The notes beneath the pieces were generated by a model, which had not been told where the DNA came from, ran no database searches, and saw only the letters and a program-made list of their open reading frames with translations. A DNA stretch of 64,000 nucleotides, from NCBI GenBank assembly GCA_017619655.1, contig JAFZRV010000008.1:1-64000 (forward strand), read 5' to 3'. Positions 47,749 to 56,888 of the stretch are shown here, piece after piece; position 1 is the first letter of the stretch, and each line of letters begins with the position of its first letter. The DNA comes from Bacteroidales bacterium (GTDB lineage: Bacteria > Bacteroidota > Bacteroidia > Bacteroidales > UBA932). The position numbers were made by a program, and so were the translations under genes.

Positions 47749-48672
47749 CTATAGATACTTCAGGTAGCCGCCGTCTGGGGTGACGTCGAGGGAGACTTCG
47801 CGGCCGAGGTAGAGGCTGTAGTTGGGGTGGTCGTGGCCGCAGTCGAAGCCGAAGAGGACGGGCTTGTCGGCCGGCATGTATTCGTGGACGAGGTCGACGG
47901 CCTTGCGCTGCCATTCGTCTTCGCCGCTGGTGTCGGTGAACTGGCCGGCGATGACGGCCTTGGCGCGGTCGAACGCGCCGCCCTGTTGCAGCGTGAGCAG
48001 CATGCGGTCGAGGTTGTACATCCGCTCGTCGACATCTTCGATGAAGAGGATGCTGTCTTCCGTGAGCGGGTTCTGCCACGGGGTGCCCAGACAGGAGACG
48101 ACGAGGCTCAGGTTGCCGCCGACCAGCCGCCCGCGGGCGCTGCCCGCGACGTTGTAGGCGTGCGGGGCCGTGCGGTAGCTCCGGATTTCGCCGAAGAGCG
48201 CCTTGCGGAGCGATGCTTCGCTGACTCTCGCGTCCGGACCCGCTTCCGGCCCGATGGTGCTGGGCATCGCACCGAGGATCGACTCGATGCCGCGGCTCTG
48301 CAGGAACGCGTGAAACACGGTGATGTCGCTGAAACCCACGAGCCACTTCGGATGCGACGCGAAGAGGTTCTGGTCCATGGCCCGAAGGGTACGCATGGAA
48401 CCGTAGCCGCCGCGGAACGAAATGATCGCCTTCACTTCCGGATCGAGCAGCATCTCCGTCAGGTCCGCCGCGCGGTCTTCGTCGCGGCCCGCGAAATCGC
48501 CGGGCGCCCGGTCGTACAGGTGCCTGCCCAGTTTCACGCGCAGGCCCCACGATTCCAGCAGTTCTTTCCAATACAGGGTCTGGCGGCTCGCCTCGCTCAG
48601 CGCGGAAGCCAGCGCCACCACGGCGACGCAGTCGCCTCTCTTCAGGTATTCCGGACGCAGGTAAGCTTTCAT
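47749..48672 (-). CDS. LD-carboxypeptidase (peptidase family S66)
   Basis: A 307-residue protein. The S66 fold is shown by FRGGYGSMRTL, the nucleophile Ser in VGFSDITVFHAF, the acidic LFIEDVDERMYNLDRML and the late His in FGFDCGHDHPNYSL. The family cleaves L,D bonds of murein tetrapeptides during cell-wall recycling, or hydrolyses microcin-type peptides. No signal peptide is present, which fits cytoplasmic recycling. The start is the ATG giving MKAYLRPEY; a longer frame would begin inside the promoter region. Confidence 0.92.
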   Translation of the reverse strand: MKAYLRPEYLKRGDCVAVVALASALSEASRQTLYWKELLESWGLRVKLGRHLYDRAPGDFAGRDEDRAADLTEMLLDPEVKAIISFRGGYGSMRTLRAMDQNLFASHPKWLVGFSDITVFHAFLQSRGIESILGAMPSTIGPEAGPDARVSEASLRKALFGEIRSYRTAPHAYNVAGSARGRLVGGNLSLVVSCLGTPWQNPLTEDSILFIEDVDERMYNLDRMLLTLQQGGAFDRAKAVIAGQFTDTSGEDEWQRKAVDLVHEYMPADKPVLFGFDCGHDHPNYSLYLGREVSLDVTPDGGYLKYL

Positions 48673-48690
48673 GATGTTCGCTTTATCACC

Positions 48691-48698
48691 CAAAGTTA
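48691..48698 (-). promoter_or_regulatory. -7 box for the LD-carboxypeptidase gene
   Basis: TAACTTTG on the minus strand, 18 bases before the ATG. It is divergent from the box for the ATP-grasp gene 12 bases away. Confidence 0.6.
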
Positions 48699-48710
48699 GT
48701 AAAAATCGTG

Positions 48711-48718
48711 TATCTTTG
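48711..48718 (+). promoter_or_regulatory. -7 box for the ATP-grasp ligase gene
   Basis: TATCTTTG, 4 bases before the ATG used here, again predicting a leaderless mRNA. The nearby opposite-strand box makes a second compact divergent promoter pair. Confidence 0.62.
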
Positions 48719-48722
48719 TCAT

Positions 48723-50405
48723 ATGGACAAGCACATCGTTATCGTAGAAATCATCTCCACAGGAATCAATTATGTGGGAGACGCCCTGGCCCGCGGCTAC
48801 AAGCCCGTGGTGCTGGAGGTGGATTATCCCGGCACGGAAGAAGAAAGGGCGCAGTTCGCCGAAGTTCAGCGCGCGGCCCGCGCGTCGCTTCCGGAAGGGG
48901 TGCCCTGTATTCATGTCAGTAACGACTATCCTGCCGTATTGGAACTGGTGCGCACCTACGCGCCGGTAGCCGTCGTGGCCGGCAGTGAATTCGGCGTCGA
49001 ACTCGCCACGCACCTGGGCTCCGACCTCGGCCTTCCCGGCAATCCCTGGTCCATGATCGGCAAGATGACCCGCAAGGATGAGATGCACCAGGCCCTGGCC
49101 GAGCACGGGGTGCGCGCCATCCGCGGCCGCATCGTCCGCAGCGAAGCGGAGGCGGAAGCCTTCTACCAGGAGCTCGGCACCACGCACACCGTCATCAAAC
49201 GGGCCCGCAGCGCCGCCACGCTGGGCGTGCATCTCTGCGAAGGCTTCGAGGAGATGATGGAAGCCGTGCACGCGGAACTGGCCGTGTCCGCGTCCGACGG
49301 CAATGTGGGCGATATCCTGATGCAGGAACGCATCATCGGCAAGGAATACATCGTCAACACGGTGTCCTGCGCAGGCCGGCACCGCCTGGTGTCGATGTGG
49401 GCCTACGACAAGGTGCACATGAACGGCAGCAACATCTATAATTATGCGGAATCCGTGAGCCGCCTGGATATCGGCCATTCGGCGCTGGTTCGCTATGCCT
49501 TTGACGTGCTGGACGCCATCGGGCTGCAGTACGGCCCGGTGCACGGCGAATATATGGTGGATGAAAAAGGCCCCGTGCTCATCGAGGTGAACTGCCGGCC
49601 GATGGGCGCCGGCCTGGAACGCCATTTCGTGGAGAAAATCTTCGGCGAGCACGAGACGGACTGCGCGCTGGATGCCTATGTGGATCCCGTCAAGTTCAAC
49701 CGGGACCGGCTGATGCCGTACCGTCCGCTGCGCAAGGGCGTGATCAAGATCTTCATCCTGCCCGACGACGTCACGCTGGCGTCGGCGCCGGTCCTGCAGC
49801 TGGTGCGCCAGCTGCCCAGCTTCTATGACGGTATCTTCGATCGCATCGGCCGCGATCCCTTCCTGGCCCGCACGAAAGACCTGGAGACTGCCGGCGGAAC
49901 CGTCTTCCTGGTGCACGACAACGAGGAGACGGTGATGGAAGACTGTGCTTTCCTGCACCGGCTGGAGATGCAGTATCCCCAGATGCTGTTCAACCAGGTC
50001 GAGCGCAACAAGGCCAGGAAGATCACCCGCCATCCGGTCGAAACCCTGCTGAAGGAAGCCGACTGCCACGGTGCCACGGTGGTCTTCAGCGACACCGCCA
50101 CCGAGGCGGAGGGCGCCGTCGTGATCGACGGTCGTCAACTGGAGGCCGCTTACGACAGTTACGAAAACGCCATCCTCGACTTGAGCAAGCCGGAAACCTT
50201 CGCCGACGTGGAAAGCGTCATCGAACAGATCTTCGTCTTCCTCGGCAAAGTGCGGGCGGGCGGCCGCGTCCTGGTCCCCGAAAGCACGTACTGCCACCTG
50301 CCGTACGGCGCCACGGGCATGGAGATCCTGCTCCACGCCAAGGGTTTCCGCATCGAAGCCCCGCTCGCCGGCAAGGGCCGTATGATTTTCGCTTCCTCTT
50401 TCTGA
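48723..50405 (+). CDS. ATP-grasp ligase-like protein with C-terminal extra domain
   Basis: A 560-residue cytoplasmic protein. An N-terminal pre-ATP-grasp domain (IVIVEIISTGINYVGDALARGYKPVVLE) is followed by an ATP-grasp fold: TRKDEMHQALAEHGV, HTVIKRARSAATLGV, the acidic QERIIGKEYIVNTVS and PVLIEVNCRPMG metal-binding end. The general layout resembles the carboxylate-amine ligases that make dipeptides, such as BacD. About 150 residues at the C terminus (GGRVLVPESTYCHLPYGATGMEILLHAKGF) form a further domain I do not recognise. It starts from a -7 box only 4 bases upstream and is followed 8 bases later by a nuclease gene. Substrates are unknown. Confidence 0.8.
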   Translation: MDKHIVIVEIISTGINYVGDALARGYKPVVLEVDYPGTEEERAQFAEVQRAARASLPEGVPCIHVSNDYPAVLELVRTYAPVAVVAGSEFGVELATHLGSDLGLPGNPWSMIGKMTRKDEMHQALAEHGVRAIRGRIVRSEAEAEAFYQELGTTHTVIKRARSAATLGVHLCEGFEEMMEAVHAELAVSASDGNVGDILMQERIIGKEYIVNTVSCAGRHRLVSMWAYDKVHMNGSNIYNYAESVSRLDIGHSALVRYAFDVLDAIGLQYGPVHGEYMVDEKGPVLIEVNCRPMGAGLERHFVEKIFGEHETDCALDAYVDPVKFNRDRLMPYRPLRKGVIKIFILPDDVTLASAPVLQLVRQLPSFYDGIFDRIGRDPFLARTKDLETAGGTVFLVHDNEETVMEDCAFLHRLEMQYPQMLFNQVERNKARKITRHPVETLLKEADCHGATVVFSDTATEAEGAVVIDGRQLEAAYDSYENAILDLSKPETFADVESVIEQIFVFLGKVRAGGRVLVPESTYCHLPYGATGMEILLHAKGFRIEAPLAGKGRMIFASSF

Positions 50406-50413
50406 TAACCGTT

Positions 50414-51262
50414 ATGAAAAAATACAAGGAACTCCTGACCGGCCTGCTCGTCATCGTGGCGGGCGTGCTGTACTGGATCTTCGGCTACGACCGGCCCGAG
50501 ATCAACGTTCCGGCCGATCCGGACTCGCCGGCGGCGGTATCGAATCCCGACGCCCCGGCCGGCCTGGAAGGCCTGTTGGAAATCCCCGTCCTGACCCCGG
50601 ACGGCCGCCTCGTGCAGCATGGCGCCTATGTGTCGTCCTACAACACGGAGACCCTGATTCCCAACTGGGTGGCCTATGAGCTGACCGCCGAGGAAACCGA
50701 GGGGAACCGCTCGCGCGAAGGCATCGAATTCCGGAAGGATCCCGCGCTGAAAGGGCTGCCGCAAGCCATGCGGGAAGACTATTCCGGCTCGGGCTGGACC
50801 AAGGGGCACCTGATGCCCGCGGCGGACGCTTCGTTCAACAGCACGGCCATGGGGGAGACCTTTTATTTCACCAACATCTGCCCGCAGGACGAGACCCTGA
50901 ACGCCGGCGACTGGCAGTACCTCGAGAAGCGCGTGCGGCAGTGGGCCGGCCGCTATGGCAAGGTCTGGGTGGTAACCGGTCCCATCGTGGGCGAGAACCG
51001 CTACGGCACCATCGGCGAGCGCGGCGTGGTCGTGCCCGACGCCTTCTTCAAGGCACTCCTGGTCCGAAAGAAAAACGGCTCCTACAGCGCCATCGCCTTC
51101 ATCATGGACAACGACGGCGAACGCTACTACCTGAAAAAATCCTACCTGAGCGTCAACGAATTGGAAGAACTGACCGGCCTCGATTTCTATCCGGGCCTCG
51201 ATGACGCCATCGAAGACAAGGTCGAGGGAACCGTCCGGCTCTCCGACTGGGGTATCCGCTGA
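50414..51262 (+). CDS. DNA/RNA non-specific endonuclease (NUC1 family), membrane-anchored
   Basis: A 282-residue protein with one N-terminal membrane helix (LLTGLLVIVAGVLYWIFGY), so the nuclease domain faces the periplasm or outside. The beta-beta-alpha-metal motif appears as SGWTKGHLMPAADAS, where most relatives have DRGHLAPAAD; the catalytic His is kept and the Asp-Arg pair is Thr-Lys. The metal-binding Asn lies in YFTNICPQDETLNAGDWQYLE. It sits 8 bases after the ATP-grasp gene and convergent with the repeat protein gene. Confidence 0.88.
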   Translation: MKKYKELLTGLLVIVAGVLYWIFGYDRPEINVPADPDSPAAVSNPDAPAGLEGLLEIPVLTPDGRLVQHGAYVSSYNTETLIPNWVAYELTAEETEGNRSREGIEFRKDPALKGLPQAMREDYSGSGWTKGHLMPAADASFNSTAMGETFYFTNICPQDETLNAGDWQYLEKRVRQWAGRYGKVWVVTGPIVGENRYGTIGERGVVVPDAFFKALLVRKKNGSYSAIAFIMDNDGERYYLKKSYLSVNELEELTGLDFYPGLDDAIEDKVEGTVRLSDWGIR

Positions 51263-51267
51263 ACCGC

Positions 51268-51681
51268 TTACAGCTTGAAAAAGAAATAGAAGGCCGCCCA
51301 TGAACGCGGGATGTCGCGGGCGTAGCCGATGGTCCGGTAGGAGGCGTCCTGCACGGTGCCGTCCTTTTTGACGTAGCCGATGGTCCGGTAGCTGCCGTCC
51401 TGGACCGTACCGTCGTTCTTGATGTAGCCCACCGTCCGATACGAGGCATCCTGAACCGTCCCGTCGCTCTTCAGATAGCCGATGGTCCGGTAGCTGCCGT
51501 CCTGGACGGTACCGTTGCCCTTGATGTAGCCCACTGTCCGGTAGGAATGGTCCTGGATGGTCCCGTCGCTCTTGATGTAGCCGACCGTCCCGTACGAACC
51601 GTCCATGATCTTCTGTGCGTGGAGCTGCGCACCGGTCAGCAGCAGCGACGCCAGCAGCAAAATGAAACGCATCTTTTTCAT
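51268..51681 (-). CDS. Secreted 17-residue-repeat protein (5-fold beta-flower type)
   Basis: A 137-residue protein with a signal peptide (to LHAQ) and six tandem units of 17 residues, each of the form VQDGSYRTIGYIKSDGT. The last unit ends in an aromatic tail, AFYFFFKL. Such repeats belong to the small Bacteroidota family called 5-fold beta-flower proteins, of unknown function. In the DNA the units form a 51-base tandem repeat from about 51310 to 51610. The ATG is preceded by a TATCTTTG box 6 bases away. Repeat number may vary between strains. Confidence 0.85.
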   Translation of the reverse strand: MKKMRFILLLASLLLTGAQLHAQKIMDGSYGTVGYIKSDGTIQDHSYRTVGYIKGNGTVQDGSYRTIGYLKSDGTVQDASYRTVGYIKNDGTVQDGSYRTIGYVKKDGTVQDASYRTIGYARDIPRSWAAFYFFFKL

Positions 51682-51687
51682 AGCAGT

Positions 51688-51695
51688 CAAAGATA
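51688..51695 (-). promoter_or_regulatory. -7 box for the 17-residue-repeat protein gene
   Basis: TATCTTTG on the minus strand, 6 bases before the ATG. Confidence 0.6.
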
Positions 51696-51715
51696 GCAAT
51701 AATCGCGCGACGCTG

Positions 51716-51746
51716 TTTGAAATCTGGCGTGAAAATCTTATATTTA
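51716..51746 (+). promoter_or_regulatory. Possible promoter for the triple-AAA gene
   Basis: TTTG at 51716-51719, a 19-base spacer and TATATTTA at 51739-51746, which misses the final G of the -7 consensus. It lies 20 bases before the ATG. Confidence 0.45.
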
Positions 51747-51766
51747 CAGAATATTCCGAAACCATC

Positions 51767-54598
51767 ATGACGAACCCCATTTTTGACAATCCGAACCCCG
51801 CGCAGCGCGAGGCCATGGATCGTATCGACGAACTCAAAGAACAAGGGCAGAGCAGGGAGGAGATCGAGAACGCCATTTTCAGCGAGGCCTGGGCCTGGGA
51901 CGAGACGAAACAGCTGTTCGGTTTCTGCTACCTGGACTGGCTGTTCCGCGAGGAAGAGGAGGAGGCAGCGGACATCTTCGCCAGGATTGAAGCCCAGCTG
52001 GACGCGGAGGAAGCCGAAAAAGCGGAGCCAAAGGAGTTCGACTACGACCCGGAAAGGAATCTCGACTATGATCCCGGCATGGACAAGGACAAATACCTGG
52101 CCTACGTGCGCCAGCGGATCAAGGTCATCATCGAAAGGATCGGGCAGATCCCCGGGAGCGAGCAGCTGACCGGACTGCTCAAGGAAGCCAGCAAATACGC
52201 CGCGCTCCGCCTGAACCGCCGCGAGCTGGGCATGAAGACGCCGCCGCGCGTGAACCACCTGTGCATCGTCGGAAATGCCGGGGAGAAGTTGATCGAGGCG
52301 GCGCGCCTCTACGCAGAGTTCTGCTACCGCCTCGGCCTGGTGGAGAGCCATACCGTCATGGAAACCTCGCTGACGCGGCTGGTGGGCCAGACGGTCAGCA
52401 GCGAGGCGGACAATACCCGCGAGGTGCTCAGCACCGCCGTCGATGGCACCGTCATCTTCCGCAATGCGCACGAACTGAACAACCCCCATAAGAAAAACAA
52501 CGATTCCGGCTCGCAGGTCATCCAGACGCTGGAGGACATCCTTTCCCAGGACTTTTCCGGCTGGATGCTGCTGCTGATCGGCGAACCCGCCGGCATCGAG
52601 GCGCTCCTGTCCTCGCATCCCCGGCTCGGCGCCTTTTTCCCGCGTATCGTCTACCTGAAGGAAGCGACGTACGAGGAACTGATGAACGAAGCGCAGCAGT
52701 ATTGTGCGCGTTACGACCTCAGTCTGACCGAGGCGGCGGAAACCCGCCTGAAAGCGCTGCTCTCGCATGCGGGCGCCCGCGGCACCGAGCCCAATTACGT
52801 GCGCAACCTCTTCGCCGACAAGATCTATCCCGCCGCGTGCCTGCGCATCGGCCGGCATGAGCGGGTGAACGACGCGCTGCTGCGGACCATCGAAGCGGAG
52901 GACATCCCGTCCTTCTCCTACCAGGACTGCGAAGCGCTGCAGGAGCTGGATGGACTGGTCGGGCTGGGGGAGATCAAGACCCGGCTGCGCGATTTCCTGC
53001 AGGTGGTGAAACTGGCTGACCGGCGCCGCGCCCTGGGCCTGAGCACGCAGATGCCCCGGCTCCACATGGCTTTCCTCGGCAACCCCGGCACGGGCAAGAC
53101 GACCGTGGCGCGTATCGTGGGCAAGGTGCTGGCTTCCTGGGGCATCCTTTCCCGCGGGCAGGTCATCTGCACCGAGAAGAGCGAGCTCGTCGGGGAATAC
53201 ATCGGCGAGACGGAAGTCAAGATGCGCAACCTCATCGCCCGGGCCACCGGCAACGTGCTCTTCATCGACGAGGCGTATCAGCTGGTCGAGGGCTCGCCGC
53301 AGGACCATGGCCGCATCGTGCTCGACTCGCTGCTGACGCTGCTGGGCTCCGAAAACATCGACATGGTGGTCATCCTCGCGGGCTACACGGCGCCGATGAA
53401 GCGCCTGCTCAAGAGCAACGAGGGCATCGCCAGCCGCTTCCCCAACGTATTCAAATTCGAAGATTATACCCCGGACGAACTGGTGGAGATCGGCCGGCAG
53501 ATGCTTGACAAGCAAGGGTTCAAGCTGACGGACGCCGCCGTTTCGAAACTGCGCGCCGTCATCGAGGAGGAGGCCGCCAAGCCCTCGCCGCTCTTCGGCA
53601 ACGGCCGCTATGTGGCCAACCTGCTGCAGAACGAAGTCTACGCCGCGCTGAGCCGGCGGGTGGACGGCATCCGGAATCCCAAGCCGGAAGACCTCCAGAC
53701 CATCCTGCCCGAAGACATCGTGGTGGACAAGCAGCTGCAGGATGTCGTGTTCGACGACCTGGCCATCGACCAGGCGCTCGCGCGGCTCGACGGGCTGGCC
53801 GGCCTGCAGAAGGTGAAGACGGCCATCCACAACTTCGTGCAGTCCACGCGTTACCTGCACGACAACGGGCGCCCCTACGTGGGGAAGGGCCTGCTGTCCT
53901 GGCGCTTCGTGGGCCGGACCGGTACCGGCAAGAGCACCGTCGCGGAGATCATGGCCGCCATCCTCAAGGGCATGCACCTGATCGCCAACAGCCATATCAC
54001 GCAGATCCGGGGCGAGAGCATCTTCAACGTGTCGCCGGCGGAGTGCGAAAGCGTGCTGACGGAGGCCTTCAAGCGCTCGTGCAACGGCTTGATCTTCATC
54101 GACGCCGACAACCAGGGCGGCGAAGTGCAGCGTTATGCCTTCGGCCTGGCCATGGAGCAGGTGCGCCTGAAAATGGCCGCCATGGCGCAGGAACTGGGCG
54201 GCGAGTGCGCCCTGATCCTGGCCGATTACGAGGCGCCGCGCCAGTCCCTCGTGGAGAACCTGGCCGAGTCCGGCATCTACGAGTTCGACCACACGATCGT
54301 CTTCGACGACTATACCCCCGGCGAACTGTTCGAGATCCTGGCGTCGTGCCTGCAGCGTTTCGACATCAGCTTCAATGCCGCCGCCGAAAAGCATATGCGC
54401 GCCTACATCGAGGCGATGGTCCTGACGGCGCGTTCATCGGCCAATGCGCGCACCATGAAGCTCATGTCCCGCAGCATCTCCCAGCAGGTGACCCTGCGTG
54501 AATCCCTGGCCGGCAAGATGCCGCGCAACCGCCAGGTGCAGCTCGCCGACGTGGCGATGTTCAAGTGGAACAAGCGCAAAGGCCGGGTGGGCTATTAA
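51767..54598 (+). CDS. Three-module AAA ATPase (CbbX/SpoVK type)
   Basis: A 943-residue cytoplasmic protein with an acidic N-terminal region (about 1-120) and three AAA modules. Module 1 (from about 165) has lost Walker A: its P-loop position reads CIVGNAGEKLI. Module 2 is canonical, with GNPGTGKTT (Lys444) and LFIDEAY (Glu502). Module 3 keeps Walker A (GRTGTGKST, Lys722) but its Walker B reads IFIDADN (779-782), without the catalytic Glu. Only the middle module should hydrolyse ATP well. Relatives include CbbX, SpoVK and the EccA of type VII secretion; no secretion genes are nearby, so the role is unknown. The ATG was chosen because the upstream open frame crosses the promoter. Confidence 0.85.
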   Translation: MTNPIFDNPNPAQREAMDRIDELKEQGQSREEIENAIFSEAWAWDETKQLFGFCYLDWLFREEEEEAADIFARIEAQLDAEEAEKAEPKEFDYDPERNLDYDPGMDKDKYLAYVRQRIKVIIERIGQIPGSEQLTGLLKEASKYAALRLNRRELGMKTPPRVNHLCIVGNAGEKLIEAARLYAEFCYRLGLVESHTVMETSLTRLVGQTVSSEADNTREVLSTAVDGTVIFRNAHELNNPHKKNNDSGSQVIQTLEDILSQDFSGWMLLLIGEPAGIEALLSSHPRLGAFFPRIVYLKEATYEELMNEAQQYCARYDLSLTEAAETRLKALLSHAGARGTEPNYVRNLFADKIYPAACLRIGRHERVNDALLRTIEAEDIPSFSYQDCEALQELDGLVGLGEIKTRLRDFLQVVKLADRRRALGLSTQMPRLHMAFLGNPGTGKTTVARIVGKVLASWGILSRGQVICTEKSELVGEYIGETEVKMRNLIARATGNVLFIDEAYQLVEGSPQDHGRIVLDSLLTLLGSENIDMVVILAGYTAPMKRLLKSNEGIASRFPNVFKFEDYTPDELVEIGRQMLDKQGFKLTDAAVSKLRAVIEEEAAKPSPLFGNGRYVANLLQNEVYAALSRRVDGIRNPKPEDLQTILPEDIVVDKQLQDVVFDDLAIDQALARLDGLAGLQKVKTAIHNFVQSTRYLHDNGRPYVGKGLLSWRFVGRTGTGKSTVAEIMAAILKGMHLIANSHITQIRGESIFNVSPAECESVLTEAFKRSCNGLIFIDADNQGGEVQRYAFGLAMEQVRLKMAAMAQELGGECALILADYEAPRQSLVENLAESGIYEFDHTIVFDDYTPGELFEILASCLQRFDISFNAAAEKHMRAYIEAMVLTARSSANARTMKLMSRSISQQVTLRESLAGKMPRNRQVQLADVAMFKWNKRKGRVGY

Positions 54599-54631
54599 TG
54601 TAAGAGATTAAAAATTAAAAAGTTACGATAC

Positions 54632-55429
54632 ATGGTCATCCTGATTACAGGCATTTCTTCGGGCTTCGGGCTCGCGATGGCGCGCCGGCTCAGCGCGGAC
54701 GGGCATACGGTCTATGGAACGGTGCGGCGGGAGGTGGAACAACTGCCCGGCGTGCACTACCTGCGTGCGGACGTGCGGGACACGGCGTCCGTGAAGGCCG
54801 CCGTGGAGGCGGTGCTGGCCGCGGAAGGCCGCATCGACGTGCTGGTCAACAATGCCGGCATGGGCATCGGCGGACCGGTCGAGTTCGCCCCGGAAGACGA
54901 CGTGAAACTCCAGATGGATACGAACTTCATGGGCCAGGTGCGCTTCACCCAGGCCGTGCTGCCCGCCATGCGGCGGCAGGGGAGTGGCAAGATCCTGTGC
55001 TTCAGCTCGATAGGCGGCGTCATGGGCCTGCCGTTCCAGGGCTTTTATTCGGCCAGCAAGTTCGCGATCGAAGGTTTCTGCGAGGCCCTGCAGATCGAAG
55101 TGCGCCGCCACGGCATCCAGGTCGTCCTGATCGAGCCCGGCGACTTTTCGACCGGCTTCACCGCCGCCCGCATCAAGCAGGTTTCCGAGGAAGCCGCAGC
55201 CGCCTATCCTTCGCTCCGCCAGTCGGTCAGCAGTTTCGAAAAAGACGAACAGACCGGCCTCAAGCCCGACTACCTGGCCGGCAAGGTCGCCCGGATCGTC
55301 CGCAAGAAGCATCCGAAGTTCCGTTACGTCATCGCCACCTTCGTCCAGAAGCTGTCGATTCCCTTGAAACGCATCCTTCCCGCCCGCGCCTTTGTGCGAG
55401 TTCTTGCGCTATTTTACTCGGTAAAATAG
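54632..55429 (+). CDS. Short-chain dehydrogenase/reductase
   Basis: A 265-residue classical SDR. It has the nucleotide-binding TGISSGFG at residues 6-13, NNAG in VLVNNAGMGIGG, the catalytic Ser in FSSIGG and Tyr139-Lys143 in FYSASKFAIEG. The basic residues after the second strand (TVRREVEQ) hint at NADPH. The C terminus is extended and basic. Its stop codon is the last triplet of the right arm of a terminator stem. Substrate unknown. Confidence 0.9.
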   Translation: MVILITGISSGFGLAMARRLSADGHTVYGTVRREVEQLPGVHYLRADVRDTASVKAAVEAVLAAEGRIDVLVNNAGMGIGGPVEFAPEDDVKLQMDTNFMGQVRFTQAVLPAMRRQGSGKILCFSSIGGVMGLPFQGFYSASKFAIEGFCEALQIEVRRHGIQVVLIEPGDFSTGFTAARIKQVSEEAAAAYPSLRQSVSSFEKDEQTGLKPDYLAGKVARIVRKKHPKFRYVIATFVQKLSIPLKRILPARAFVRVLALFYSVK

Positions 55430-55436
55430 TTTTTTT
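55409..55436 (+). terminator. Rho-independent terminator overlapping the SDR stop codon
   Basis: CTATTTTAC and GTAAAATAG form a perfect 9-bp stem with a TCG loop, followed by seven T. The stem is AT-rich and its whole sequence is coding, ending in the SDR stop codon. The enolase -7 box starts 2 bases further on. Confidence 0.8.
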
Positions 55437-55437
55437 A

Positions 55438-55445
55438 TATCTTTG
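55438..55445 (+). promoter_or_regulatory. -7 box of the enolase gene
   Basis: TATCTTTG, 42 bases before the enolase ATG. An AT-rich leader of about 35 bases follows. It directly abuts the upstream terminator. Confidence 0.65.
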
Positions 55446-55475
55446 CACGTTCTGAAAATTTTGTTCGTTTACTAA

Positions 55476-56792
<1,317 letters not shown>

Positions 56793-56795
<3 letters not shown>

Positions 56796-56881
56796 TTGGA
56801 CTCCACGTCGCTCTGGTATTGGTCTCGCTCCCGAAAAAAGGTCGCTGCGCCCAATACCACCCGCTCCGTTACGTCCAATTA
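56793..56881 (-). repeat. Interspersed hairpin element, copy 3
   Basis: Outer stem TAATTGGAC / GTCCAATTA (56793-56801 with 56873-56881) starts at the enolase stop codon. Inner stem TGGTATTGG / CCAATACCA (56814-56822 with 56851-56859) encloses a 28-base loop that differs from copies 2 and 5 at one base. It fills the gap between two convergent genes; its sense matches the minus-strand metal exporter. Confidence 0.87.
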
Positions 56882-56888
56882 GATAAGT

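Noticed and set aside
51310..51610. CRISPR-like regular repeats
   Set aside because: The repeats are contiguous 51-base coding units of a secreted protein with no spacers and no cas genes nearby.
50159..54394. Very long open frame on the minus strand (over 1,400 codons)
   Set aside because: It is antisense to the ATP-grasp, nuclease and AAA genes, has low-complexity His/Arg/Gln-rich translation, and arises from high GC and third-position bias.
51767..54598. Triple-AAA gene as part of a type VII secretion or anti-phage island
   Set aside because: No secretion, toxin, nuclease-effector or integrase genes accompany it; neighbours are ordinary metabolic genes.
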